From Runella sp. MFBS21 (GTDB taxonomy: Bacteria > Bacteroidota > Bacteroidia > Cytophagales > Spirosomataceae): a DNA stretch of 64,000 bases. Shown here one piece after another: positions 42,804 through 49,822 of this stretch (positions are counted from its first letter, which is position 1; each line of letters starts with the position of its first letter). The stretch covers positions 661,744 to 725,743 of the forward strand of contig NZ_JARNTW010000002.1 of the NCBI RefSeq assembly GCF_029433105.1. The letters are read 5' to 3'. A program made the translations under genes and the position numbers. Below the pieces are notes generated by a model. The model was not told where the DNA came from. It saw only the letters and a program-made list of their open reading frames with translations, and searched no databases.

Positions 42804-42831
42804 CGAATGCCGCTCGTCCAAGCGGCATTCG
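42804..42831 (-). promoter_or_regulatory. Perfect 11-bp hairpin upstream of the SymE-like gene
   Basis: CGAATGCCGCT/AGCGGCATTCG with a 6-base loop, between the upstream gene stop and the SymE-like start. There is no T run, so a leader structure or RNase site is as likely as a terminator. Confidence 0.55.
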
Positions 42832-42836
42832 TCATT

Positions 42837-42995
42837 TTAGAACAGTTTGGTTTGTTTATCTTCCTGAAAAAGGGGTAAGTCTGACCATCCCTTATTTCCT
42901 ACTCTGCGGACAGTTACATTGGGGTTGGCTTTCACTGTCTCCTGCAATAATTTTTGTTGAATTGGGGGTAATTTCTTGAAATCCTTCTTTTTCAT
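42837..42995 (-). CDS. Small phage protein, unknown
   Basis: A 52-residue basic protein (MKKKDFKKLPPIQQKLLQET, then VTVRRVGNKGWSDLPLF). Its start overlaps the upstream gene's stop (ATGA), which supports translation. Family not recognised. Confidence 0.55.
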   Translation of the reverse strand: MKKKDFKKLPPIQQKLLQETVKANPNVTVRRVGNKGWSDLPLFQEDKQTKLF

Positions 42996-43183
42996 TTTCT
43001 GCGTTTTTTAGGGTTAAACATGGCCGCTATTTGCGCCTCAGTGATAAGCCCTTTGTCGAGCTTCCAGCTCACTCTCAAGCTAAGACTTAGGCTAAGTAGC
43101 CCTTTGCGAAAGAGACCCCAAGCGCGTACCATTACCGTGCGTACTCGCTCCATATGAACTTGCCACTTGCTCATTTTGCCCAT
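42992..43183 (-). CDS. Small basic phage protein, unknown
   Basis: A 63-residue basic protein, with ITEAQIAAMFNPKKRRK at the C-terminus. It overlaps its upstream neighbour by 13 bases and its downstream neighbour by 4. Family not recognised. Confidence 0.55.
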   Translation of the reverse strand: MGKMSKWQVHMERVRTVMVRAWGLFRKGLLSLSLSLRVSWKLDKGLITEAQIAAMFNPKKRRK

Positions 43184-43422
43184 TTGTTTTGAATGTCCGA
43201 CAATGTATCCTGATTGGCTCTGATGATGCTCTCCATGTATTTTGAAGACTGAGACAATGTTTTTTCGATGTCGCCTAGGGCAACCTCAAAACCGTAGTGA
43301 AGCGAGTTCATAAGAATAGCCTTACGCTCCATCCAGTAGTGTTGTGGTTCAAAAGCCCACTTGATTCGACGATTGCAACGGGAAATCTCTTTCTCAATTT
43401 GCCGTTTTACTTCTGTGTCCAT
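43171..43422 (-). CDS. Small phage protein after a repeated promoter region
   Basis: An 83-residue helical protein, first gene of a small operon (43422 to 42034). Its start has the leader TTCTAAGCAAAATG, and its upstream region (43449-43524) is identical to the one before the 229-residue gene. Family not recognised. Confidence 0.6.
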   Translation of the reverse strand: MDTEVKRQIEKEISRCNRRIKWAFEPQHYWMERKAILMNSLHYGFEVALGDIEKTLSQSSKYMESIIRANQDTLSDIQNKWAK

Positions 43423-43448
43423 TTTGCTTAGAATTTTGTATTTAAAAG

Positions 43449-43524
43449 ATTGATTATCAAATAGTTGTGTGTGTTATTTGATAGTGTAAATATCTCCCGA
43501 CAGAACGGATTAAAAAAGCGTTTT
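43449..43524 (-). repeat. 76-bp promoter/operator repeat, copy A
   Basis: Identical to 45130-45205. It contains the inverted repeat TATCAAATA-N11-TATTTGATA. Both copies lie just upstream of minus-strand genes with the TTCTAAGCAAAATG leader, so this is probably a shared promoter and operator. Confidence 0.85.
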
Positions 43525-43564
43525 CCCAAAAATATTTTTATAAAAACGCTTGATTATCAGTGAT

Positions 43565-44365
43565 TTACAAAAATGATAGTTGACCAAATTTCCCCACCGT
43601 AGGTGCTTCCTTGACGGTCGTGGTAGCTATTTTTGCCGCTTCTTCAGCTTGCGCTTTTTTCTTGGCAAACTCCTGCTTGTCTTGCTGATATTGTTGCCAC
43701 TGCAGGCATTGTTCTTTCTGAATCCTGACGATGTGAGGAATACCCACGACACGTATGTAAGGATTGATAGCGAAGCCAAAACGCCAATCATCGGGGTGCA
43801 GGCTGTCGATACAAACGGCCTGCCCTTCGCAGCCGTGGAGCATCATATTGAGGGCCGTCATTTTGGCACAAATCGGGTCTATGTCGCCCGCAAAAGTGTA
43901 GTTGCCCGGAAAGTGCGCATGAAACGCAATCAGCATGCGGCCACTGCCCGAGCAAGGGTCATTCATTCGGGCTTTAGGGCCTGCTTTCTGCTCACCCGTA
44001 ATGATCGTGAGGAAGTCCACCACATCGGGCGGGGTGAAAAACTGCCCCAAGGCACTTGCTTTGTGGGTGGAAGAAATCACCTCATAAAAAGCCCCCAAGG
44101 CATCATACCATTTTTTGCCCCTATGGAGCATCTTATGTTGGAGCTGCATCCATTCCCTCATGAGCCCTTGAAAATCGGGGTAGCAGTCGCCGTAGCGTTG
44201 TTGGAGTTGTTTGGCTTTTTCGGCATCGCCCGTGTCCAGGAAACAAGCAATGGCATAATCAATAAAATCCGTGAATACTTCACCGTAGCCGTGTCGGTAG
44301 GCGATTTTTTCAAAGACGTAGTTAAACTCCCGGAGTTCTACCGGGACATCAGTCGTTTTAGGCAT
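43565..44365 (-). CDS. N6-adenine DNA methylase-like protein with altered catalytic motif
   Basis: A 266-residue protein of the type I restriction HsdM/N6 methylase fold. Motif X is GQFFTPPDVVDFL and the AdoMet-binding motif I is DPCSGSGRML, followed by AGDIDPICAKMTALNMMLHG. The catalytic motif IV is expected as NPPY or DPPF, but the sequence reads FGFAINPYIRVV, lacking the second Pro. A Lys/Gln/Ala-rich tail follows. Phage homologues may modify phage DNA against restriction; the altered motif makes activity uncertain. Confidence 0.75.
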   Translation of the reverse strand: MPKTTDVPVELREFNYVFEKIAYRHGYGEVFTDFIDYAIACFLDTGDAEKAKQLQQRYGDCYPDFQGLMREWMQLQHKMLHRGKKWYDALGAFYEVISSTHKASALGQFFTPPDVVDFLTIITGEQKAGPKARMNDPCSGSGRMLIAFHAHFPGNYTFAGDIDPICAKMTALNMMLHGCEGQAVCIDSLHPDDWRFGFAINPYIRVVGIPHIVRIQKEQCLQWQQYQQDKQEFAKKKAQAEEAAKIATTTVKEAPTVGKFGQLSFL

Positions 44366-44383
44366 TGTTTTGGGGAATAAAAA

Positions 44384-44405
44384 AGCCCCTCGGTCGTGAG
44401 GGGCT
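44384..44405 (-). terminator. Terminator between the 229-residue gene and the methylase-like gene
   Basis: AGCCCCTC/GAGGGGCT stem followed on the minus strand by six T. Confidence 0.8.
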
Positions 44406-44413
44406 AGGGGTTC

Positions 44414-45103
44414 TTAAAAGGGGACTTCTTCGAGTTGGGGTTTGAGCACGTAGCAGATTTTGAGGAGGTGTTCGACGTAGTACTCTTTGATGCCAAACCC
44501 GGTCACTTCCCTAAACCTTTCCTCTATCCGTTTGAGCTTCACTTCCGCCGGGTTTTTGTAAGTGCGTGGCCGGTACTTCATCACAAACTCCACGAGGTCT
44601 TGCACGGTGATTTCAAAGCCACTGTTTTCGCTCATTTCTTGGGCTTGGGTGTCGAGGTTAAGGCCGTCTTTTTTAAACCATGTACGGCTTACATCGGCGA
44701 GGTGATTTTTATCGCCAAATTGCTCAAAGTCACTTTTAGGGAAGAATGCCAAGCTATTGGCAATGGTGCTTTCCTTACAAGTCCATGCGAGGGCATCGGC
44801 TTTGGTTTCGCTCCAGAGTTTACCCAGCTCGTAAGGGTTTTGGCTGTTTTGGATAAGGTACTCACTTACCTCATTTTCCGAAATACCCAAAGGAAGAGGC
44901 GTAGGAACATGGATAAGGTGGGCGGCTGAATAGATATTAAGTTTGGCACATACCAACTTATCCAAGGTATTGATGTGCATTTTACGTCCTACTTCCGACG
45001 CCCATTCCAAATATTCCTTTTCGGTTTTGCCCGTAGTGGCGATGAAGCGGTCCAAGTGAGTAGTGACCCGATTACTTTTTTGAGGGATGCTTTGTTGTTC
45101 CAT
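44414..45103 (-). CDS. Phage protein of unknown function
   Basis: A 229-residue protein, start in the TTCTAAGCAAAATG leader, directly downstream of the second 76-bp promoter repeat and upstream of the methylase-like gene. Helical, with no recognised motif (VTTHLDRFIATTGKTEKEYL at the N-terminus). Confidence 0.6.
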   Translation of the reverse strand: MEQQSIPQKSNRVTTHLDRFIATTGKTEKEYLEWASEVGRKMHINTLDKLVCAKLNIYSAAHLIHVPTPLPLGISENEVSEYLIQNSQNPYELGKLWSETKADALAWTCKESTIANSLAFFPKSDFEQFGDKNHLADVSRTWFKKDGLNLDTQAQEMSENSGFEITVQDLVEFVMKYRPRTYKNPAEVKLKRIEERFREVTGFGIKEYYVEHLLKICYVLKPQLEEVPF

Positions 45104-45129
45104 TTTGCTTAGAATATTTACTTTAAAAT

Positions 45130-45205
45130 ATTGATTATCAAATAGTTGTGTGTGTTATTTGATAGTGTAAATATCTCCCGACAGAACGGATTAAAAAAGC
45201 GTTTT
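45130..45205 (-). repeat. 76-bp promoter/operator repeat, copy B
   Basis: Perfect copy of 43449-43524, with the same TATCAAATA/TATTTGATA palindrome, upstream of the 229-residue gene. Confidence 0.85.
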
Positions 45206-45517
45206 TCCTGATTTTTTTTATTTTTTTTGAGGATCCTAGAACATTAAAAAGTGCGTTTCCAGCGAATAGAAGCACATTTTTTAGTGAAAAGAAAGAAGAT
45301 ATAGAAGGATACAAAAAAAGCCACTGAACACATCGTTCAGTGGCTTGCTGTAATTTGGACTTTTGGTGGACAAGGCTACAATCTCAGATGTTCAAAAACA
45401 GCATTTTAAACAAATTTAGTCGGTTATCCTTGTTGTACCCGACTGATAATCCGCTCACCTTTTTAGTCCTTCTTGTTCGTATATATGGAATGAGGATTAG
45501 CGTTCGCAAGTTCAAAG
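45206..45517. other. Intergenic region with terminator, no gene seen
   Basis: AT-rich spacer. It contains the terminator at 45318-45346; the remainder shows no convincing gene. A 65-codon plus-strand frame here lacks any support. Confidence 0.5.
45318..45346 (-). terminator. Terminator of the ParB-glycosyltransferase operon
   Basis: Perfect 11-bp stem AAGCCACTGAA/TTCAGTGGCTT, 7-base loop, followed on the minus strand by a T run. Confidence 0.85.
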
Positions 45518-45658
45518 TTATTTTAAAATCTCAATAATCCAAATCAACAACCCAATCAATGCGGCCACCCCACCAATCAAAGCAATAAAAGGCCAAGCTT
45601 CTTCTAGCCCTTTAGCTCTTTTCTGCGGACTCCAATTATTGTTATATTTATTCTTCAT
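45518..45658 (-). CDS. Small single-helix membrane protein
   Basis: A 46-residue protein with one transmembrane helix (WPFIALIGGVAALIGLLIW) after a polar N-terminus. It overlaps the glycosyltransferase-like stop codon (ATGA), so it is the third gene of the ParB operon. Function unknown. Confidence 0.6.
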   Translation of the reverse strand: MKNKYNNNWSPQKRAKGLEEAWPFIALIGGVAALIGLLIWIIEILK

Positions 45659-46389
45659 CAAAAAGGTATTCTTAAGGTTTTCTGAAAAGGGTGCTTTGTA
45701 TTCTGTTTAGACTTACGAAGCTCCACTACGTCTCCAAAAACTCGTTGAAGTAATTGGAAATCTTTTTCCTCGGCATCAATGTTCCTAAATTCCGCCAATC
45801 CTCCACGATTGACAAAGGTGTCTTTTTGTTTCCAATAAAAACGCGTATCCTTCCAAAGGAGCCGATGATGATGCGCGTTGAGGAGGCTTATCCAATAATC
45901 CTCATTGCAGATGATATCGGGGTTGTACCACAGCTTGGAGCCTTCCAGTACCCCGTGGGCGCAACCCGTCACGTAGCCACTGAGCCGAATGGGATTAAAC
46001 GCATCGTAGCTAATGGGAGCCGGTGAGGAGCTAAAACCAAAGAGGTAGGCACCGGCCTCGTGAGCCGCGTGCGCGGTGGCTTGGATAATGTCATAAGCCT
46101 CGTCAGGTTCTACCGTCGTGGGCTCTCCTTTGCCTACATAAATTCGACTCAAGCCTTCAACATCATCATCCAGCATAAACACATTTTTGAAATGCTTGAT
46201 GATCCAGTCCCGCTTCCGGGCAAGGCCAATCACGCTGTCGGGATGCGTCACGATTTCTACGCCCTTGTTACATTTTTCGTAGAGACTCCGTTGGCTTTCG
46301 GCCACGCACAAAATCGCATTGTCCACGGCCATTGTCGTCAGCACTCTATCCCAGCGCCGATGCGACGGTATCACTACCTTTACTTCCAT
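45658..46389 (-). CDS. Glycosyltransferase-like protein (GT-A fold), ParB-linked
   Basis: A 243-residue protein. MEVKVVIPSHRRWDRVLT and the VFMLDDDVEGL motif (DDD, like the DxD that binds metal and nucleotide sugar), with GLARKRDWIIKHF between them, fit a GT-A glycosyltransferase, and may belong to the phage group linked to modified DNA bases (TET-associated glycosyltransferase family). ICNEDYWISLL is a later acidic motif. The ATG at 46389 overlaps the ParB-like stop by 10 bases, so the two are coupled. The acceptor could be a modified base, or a surface glycan; no base hydroxylase gene is seen in the window. Confidence 0.65.
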   Translation of the reverse strand: MEVKVVIPSHRRWDRVLTTMAVDNAILCVAESQRSLYEKCNKGVEIVTHPDSVIGLARKRDWIIKHFKNVFMLDDDVEGLSRIYVGKGEPTTVEPDEAYDIIQATAHAAHEAGAYLFGFSSSPAPISYDAFNPIRLSGYVTGCAHGVLEGSKLWYNPDIICNEDYWISLLNAHHHRLLWKDTRFYWKQKDTFVNRGGLAEFRNIDAEEKDFQLLQRVFGDVVELRKSKQNTKHPFQKTLRIPF

Positions 46390-46994
46390 CGCTCTATCAC
46401 TTTTTGAGAGTCTACCACGTGCATCATGCCCACCTTGGAGCTTTTGTAGCATTTGCCCCGCTCGATGCCCAGCTTTTCGGCGATGTGATTGGCGTCAATC
46501 TCATTAGGGCACACTATCACAAACGACGTATACTTTTCGCTCATCACCGCCACAATCGGTAGCTCAGGCTCCTGAGCCGTCTCTTGGGTGGCCTCAGCAA
46601 GCTGCTTGTCTAGCTCCGAGAAGTCAAAACCAAAATCCCCAAGGTCTACATAGCGGTCAAACTCTGCCTTGAGCATTTCCAAATCAAACTCTCCCGCGTG
46701 GCTATTTTCGATAATCATCACCTCCCTTAGCTCCTCTTCGGTGAGCTTACGGGTGGCGGTACGTACATCTAGCTCGTAGTCGCCGAGGCCATTTTGTACC
46801 AGTAGCTCACACCGCTGATGCCCACTGAGCAGGGTGCCGTCAGCATCGCGGATAGGGATACCTATCATCCCATATTTTTGGAGGCGTTCCCAAAGCTTAC
46901 GTTTTTGTTCGGCTTTGATTTTACGCGGGTTTTTGACGTGAGGAACCAACTCGGAGACCCGCACCCGGTCGGTTTGAAATAGTTCATTTATCAT
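46380..46994 (-). CDS. ParB/Srx-fold nuclease-domain protein
   Basis: A 204-residue protein with a ParB-like N-terminal domain: VPHVKNPRKIKAEQK, YGMIGIPIRDADGTLLSGHQ and RCELLVQNG correspond to the Box I and Box II (GxRR-like) segments. No HTH domain for parS binding is evident, so plasmid-type partitioning is unlikely. Such stand-alone ParB domains in phages act as nucleases or nucleotide-binding partners of DNA modification genes. Its start has the TACAGCC leader motif. Confidence 0.78.
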   Translation of the reverse strand: MINELFQTDRVRVSELVPHVKNPRKIKAEQKRKLWERLQKYGMIGIPIRDADGTLLSGHQRCELLVQNGLGDYELDVRTATRKLTEEELREVMIIENSHAGEFDLEMLKAEFDRYVDLGDFGFDFSELDKQLAEATQETAQEPELPIVAVMSEKYTSFVIVCPNEIDANHIAEKLGIERGKCYKSSKVGMMHVVDSQKVIERWK

Positions 46995-47011
46995 GATGGC
47001 TGTATTTAAGT

Positions 47012-47314
47012 TTACTCAGTTAAGTCCTCAAATGCTTCAGACTTCCAGTTGCGTCCACTTCTCTGCTGAAAATACCAATCAAATTTATGCCAGGCTTGGG
47101 CTATCAGGCTTGGTATATCCACATAAAACACCCCGTATTTTTTGGGTTCTATGGGTTTGAGCATCACGTTTAAGGTGTGCATTTTTTGCCATTGGGTTCG
47201 TAGCTCAATGGTCAAAAGCCCACCTCTTGGCACGTCATGAGAGTTGTGAACCTGAAAAAATAAACGACGCTTGCCGCTTACGACTTTCTTCGTAATCAAA
47301 TGTTTTACGTTCAT
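47012..47314 (-). CDS. Small phage protein, unknown
   Basis: A 100-residue protein (MNVKHLITKKVVSGKRRLFF), coupled to its upstream neighbour by a 4-base overlap. Beta-rich first half and a Trp/Phe-rich C-terminus (AWHKFDWYFQQRSGRNW). Family not recognised. Confidence 0.55.
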   Translation of the reverse strand: MNVKHLITKKVVSGKRRLFFQVHNSHDVPRGGLLTIELRTQWQKMHTLNVMLKPIEPKKYGVFYVDIPSLIAQAWHKFDWYFQQRSGRNWKSEAFEDLTE

Positions 47315-47982
47315 TTCAGTGCATTGAATTGTTGTTGGAGAATACTTAGCTCTATTTCGCCCTTCGAGATTTTGGTCTGATATTCGGCTTTTTTGGCTAG
47401 GGTATCGGTTTGAGCCATGCGCTTAGGCCACTTGTAGCGTACATTGATGCTGAGGTTGTCTATCATTTTGCTCAGGGTGTAGCGGTCGGTGGGTAGCTGA
47501 CTTCGGTAGGCTTCGGCATCCCATTGCGGGGGCGTAGTGGAAGCTTCCTGAGGGCGCTCCCCGTGCGTGACTACGTAGCGAATATCATCACCCAGCGCCA
47601 TCCACTTTTCCCGCAGGGCTAAGATCGCCTTGGTGAGTTCGGGGCAGGGGGTATTGTGCGGAACCGCTTGGAGTTGCATCGAGAGCGACCGCTTTTCGTA
47701 GTCAATCTCTGCCTGCTGTTTGCGTAGCTCTTCTACGATAGGGGCCACGTGGGGTGGAAGGGTGTCGCCGTGGGGTGTCCAAGGCGATTCGTTTTTAGCC
47801 AGGGGATTGGTTTGGCCTACTTGCTGGAGCGTAGCGGAGGGGGCCGCTTTGAATTGCGCCAGTGCTTTTTCGGCGAGCTGCAATTCTTCCTGGGTGGCTT
47901 TGCCTACCCTGAGCTGTAAGCGCAGAAAATTAACGTTGGCCTTGAGCTTGAGTCGCTCGGCGTTGGTCTGGTCTTCAGTCAT
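47311..47982 (-). CDS. Coiled-coil phage protein, unknown
   Basis: A 223-residue protein; the ATG at 47982 is chosen because it leaves the upstream 76-residue gene free of overlap. Long helices (AERLKLKANVNFLRLQLRVG, IVEELRKQQAEIDYEKRSLS) with a Pro-rich linker. Located between capsid/tail genes and the ParB operon. Family not recognised. Confidence 0.52.
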   Translation of the reverse strand: MTEDQTNAERLKLKANVNFLRLQLRVGKATQEELQLAEKALAQFKAAPSATLQQVGQTNPLAKNESPWTPHGDTLPPHVAPIVEELRKQQAEIDYEKRSLSMQLQAVPHNTPCPELTKAILALREKWMALGDDIRYVVTHGERPQEASTTPPQWDAEAYRSQLPTDRYTLSKMIDNLSINVRYKWPKRMAQTDTLAKKAEYQTKISKGEIELSILQQQFNALK

Positions 47983-48010
47983 GTTTTTTTTGACCAAGAT
48001 AGCCAACGGC

Positions 48011-48241
48011 CTACATTTTTCGCGGGACACTTTCTATGATAAGTAGTTCGAGAAAATCCGTGATTTTGTCCAGATAAGTAGTGGCGTCGATGTAGGTATC
48101 GGGCCTTTCGTAGTGGTCAAAATGTTCGGCTGGATTCCGCTCCCGGTAAGTCTCCAACATTTCAATGAGCAATGGAACATCCACTTCGTGACGACGAAGA
48201 AAGTCAACAACTGGAGGCAGCTCAGGGGGGCGAATGTACAT
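48011..48241 (-). CDS. Small phage protein preceded by a structured leader
   Basis: A 76-residue acidic protein (MYIRPPELPPVVDFLRRHEV, TYLDKITDFLELLI). The ATG at 48241 lies just after the pseudoknot-capable leader; the frame is open further upstream through the leader, but that would be an unusual protein and is rejected. Family not recognised. Confidence 0.55.
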   Translation of the reverse strand: MYIRPPELPPVVDFLRRHEVDVPLLIEMLETYRERNPAEHFDHYERPDTYIDATTYLDKITDFLELLIIESVPRKM

Positions 48242-48252
48242 AGTATAAAAAA

Positions 48253-48373
48253 GCCGATTGGTCGCTGCGAACCCTTTACCTAAACACAGGCAAGCGTGTG
48301 GTACTTGCAACCACGCGCCAATCGGCAAGCCCTTGAGCTTGCCTACCTGTGTATTTACTAATAAAGGATTCGC
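48253..48373 (-). ncRNA. Structured leader with interlocking inverted repeats
   Basis: Two pairings interlock: GCCGATTGG (48253-48261) with CCAATCGGC (48318-48326), and 48267-48295 with 48337-48373 (imperfect, about 25 pairs). Because each pair's second arm lies beyond the first arm of the other, they can form a pseudoknot or alternate structures. A short GTGGT/ACCAC hairpin lies inside. It sits between a terminator and the start of the 76-residue gene, so it may be a cis-regulatory RNA or small RNA. Confidence 0.5.
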
Positions 48374-48388
48374 GTCACAAATAAACAA

Positions 48389-48417
48389 AAAGCCCCCATC
48401 ATTACGAAGGGGGCTTT
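48389..48417 (-). terminator. Terminator of the capsid-tail-tube transcript
   Basis: AAAGCCCCC/GGGGGCTTT stem with 11-base loop and a T run on the minus strand; just after the stop of the 177-residue gene. Confidence 0.85.
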
Positions 48418-48435
48418 AAAAAACTTTGCATTGAA

Positions 48436-48969
48436 TTAGCGTTGACGGGTTTCCGAAACCACCTCTACTTCGTTGGCTTCTGCTTCGGTTTGCCGGGCTT
48501 CGGTCAAAGCTTCGAGCTGCTTCTTGGCTTTTTGCCTGATACGCTCGTTTTCATCATCCTCTTCTGACGGGGCTTGATGATTTTCAACGGGTTCTAAGCC
48601 TAGGTAAAAGGCTTTGATAAGGTCATCCACCTGTTCAAAAAAAGCGAGTTTCTGCTCAAAGGCTTCGGTGGTGTGGTCTAGGTCGCACAACTCCTTGTAG
48701 GTCTTGAGTCTGATTTCCATCAATTCATTGAGCGTACAGTCACTAAGCGGTTTTGCCGAATTATCTTCGGGCGCTGCGGAAAATATCGCGCTCTCTTGCG
48801 CTGCTTGCTCCGAATTATCTTCGGTGGCTATCGAAGCTATCGCGTTTTTTTCTGTCGGCTGCTCCGAATTATCTTCCGTACTAGGCGTTACGAGTGGCTC
48901 GTTTGGCGGTAGGGGTATTGGTGGAGTTGGTGCCGGCTTCGGCTGCTTCTCCGTCTGGTTTTTGGCCAT
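48436..48969 (-). CDS. Phage protein with degenerate EDNSEQ repeats
   Basis: A 177-residue acidic protein; ATG at 48969. After a Pro-rich segment it has three degenerate 18-residue repeats (TEDNSEQPTEKNAIASIA, TEDNSEQAAQESAIFSAA, PEDNSAKPLSD), then helices (LNELMEIRLKTYKELCDL). It starts inside the preceding 88-residue gene in another frame. It lies after the tail-tube gene, where tail-assembly chaperones often lie, but no frameshift signal was identified. Confidence 0.52.
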   Translation of the reverse strand: MAKNQTEKQPKPAPTPPIPLPPNEPLVTPSTEDNSEQPTEKNAIASIATEDNSEQAAQESAIFSAAPEDNSAKPLSDCTLNELMEIRLKTYKELCDLDHTTEAFEQKLAFFEQVDDLIKAFYLGLEPVENHQAPSEEDDENERIRQKAKKQLEALTEARQTEAEANEVEVVSETRQR

Positions 48970-49147
48970 TGTTGTCAGTGGTTTGAGGTTGAACAGATTC
49001 CGTTTCAAAGTAGGAGGTGACCCCTGCCTCGATAAGGGCCTCGATGTGGCGTTCGGACATATCCTCGCGGATGGTGATAAGCCCCTCGCCGGGTAATGCG
49101 TGGCGTGCTCCACCCGTGGGCACGTTCACTTTGTACTTCTTTTTCAT
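48881..49147 (-). CDS. Small phage protein, unknown
   Basis: An 88-residue protein beginning MKKKYKVNVPTGGARHALPG, with MSERHIEALIEAGVTSYF, then a Thr/Asn/Ala-rich tail. Overlaps the next gene by 89 bases in a different frame. The first 50 residues resemble small head- or tail-associated proteins with MSERHIEALIEAG-type motifs; family not identified. Confidence 0.55.
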   Translation of the reverse strand: MKKKYKVNVPTGGARHALPGEGLITIREDMSERHIEALIEAGVTSYFETESVQPQTTDNNGQKPDGEAAEAGTNSTNTPTAKRATRNA

Positions 49148-49168
49148 CACTAAAATTAGGGGAAATAA

Positions 49169-49195
49169 AAGCCCTCTCCACGAAGGAAAGGGCTT
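49169..49195 (-). terminator. Terminator after the tail-tube-like gene
   Basis: AAGCCCTCTCC pairs with GGAAAGGGCTT (one mismatch), loop ACGAA, followed by a T-rich run on the minus strand. Confidence 0.7.
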
Positions 49196-49200
49196 ATGAA

Positions 49201-49746
49201 TTAAGCTTCAGGTTGAATTGGGATGGTGGCGATGAGGGTGTCTTTAAGCGGTAAAATATCCCACATAAAACCGTCCTGCTCACCCTTCAAGGTAAAGCCG
49301 CGTTTGTCGTTTCCTTTCTTACCCCCCTTGAAGCTCTGTTTCACAAAAATAGGGTTGTCTGAAGAACCTACGACTACGTATTGGCCGCCGTTCATTTCCA
49401 AAATATACACCGAACCCGCGTTCATGTTTTTGGCAAGCTCGGCTTGAATCTCTTTGGAGAAGCCCGCAAACATAAACTCAATAGAGTGCTTGTAGCTTTG
49501 GAAACCGGGGTCGCCCTGCTTTTCGCTCGAAATCTCCACGGTACCGTCGGGGCATTCATAAGCGGCAAATTTAGCCGTGGCTACCATGGTCGGTAAGGTG
49601 GTAATTTCGCCCGCGGTAATGTCGGCCTTTTTGGGCCATACCCCGTCGATAAAACGTTTTTCGGCCACCAAGAGCGTCCGGATACCACCGGGGTTTCCCT
49701 CTTGCTCACTGGTGGCGTTGAGATTCGCAAAATTTACATTTGCCAT
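49201..49746 (-). CDS. Putative major tail (tube) protein
   Basis: A 181-residue protein encoded after the major capsid gene. The layout is beta-rich with a conserved centre (SKEIQAELAKNMNAGSVYIL, EMNGGQYVVVGSSDNPIFV, GFTLKGEQDGFMWDIL), as in tail-tube proteins. The 187-residue protein at 53790-54353 shows the same arrangement, suggesting distant paralogues. The tail-tube call is inferred from position and layout. Confidence 0.55.
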   Translation of the reverse strand: MANVNFANLNATSEQEGNPGGIRTLLVAEKRFIDGVWPKKADITAGEITTLPTMVATAKFAAYECPDGTVEISSEKQGDPGFQSYKHSIEFMFAGFSKEIQAELAKNMNAGSVYILEMNGGQYVVVGSSDNPIFVKQSFKGGKKGNDKRGFTLKGEQDGFMWDILPLKDTLIATIPIQPEA

Positions 49747-49792
49747 TGTCTTAAAAAAATTAGCTGTTAATAGGCGATTAGAAAGAGAAAAA

Positions 49793-49813
49793 CTCCCTCA
49801 CGGAAGGAGGGAG
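49793..49813 (-). terminator. Terminator after the capsid gene
   Basis: CTCCCTC/GAGGGAG stem followed on the minus strand by five T; 10 bp past the capsid gene stop. Confidence 0.75.
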
Positions 49814-49822
49814 AGAGAAGCA

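Noticed and set aside
45340-45537. 65-codon plus-strand frame in the ParB operon gap
   Set aside because: It begins inside a terminator hairpin, has no family resemblance and overlaps the real 46-residue minus-strand gene.
48250-48330. tRNA-like shape in the structured leader
   Set aside because: The ends pair like an acceptor stem, but no T-loop (TTCRANY) or valid anticodon arm can be drawn on either strand.
48242-48388. N-terminal extension of the 76-residue gene
   Set aside because: The frame is open through the structured leader, but the extension would be dictated by the inverted repeats; the ATG at 48241 fits better.
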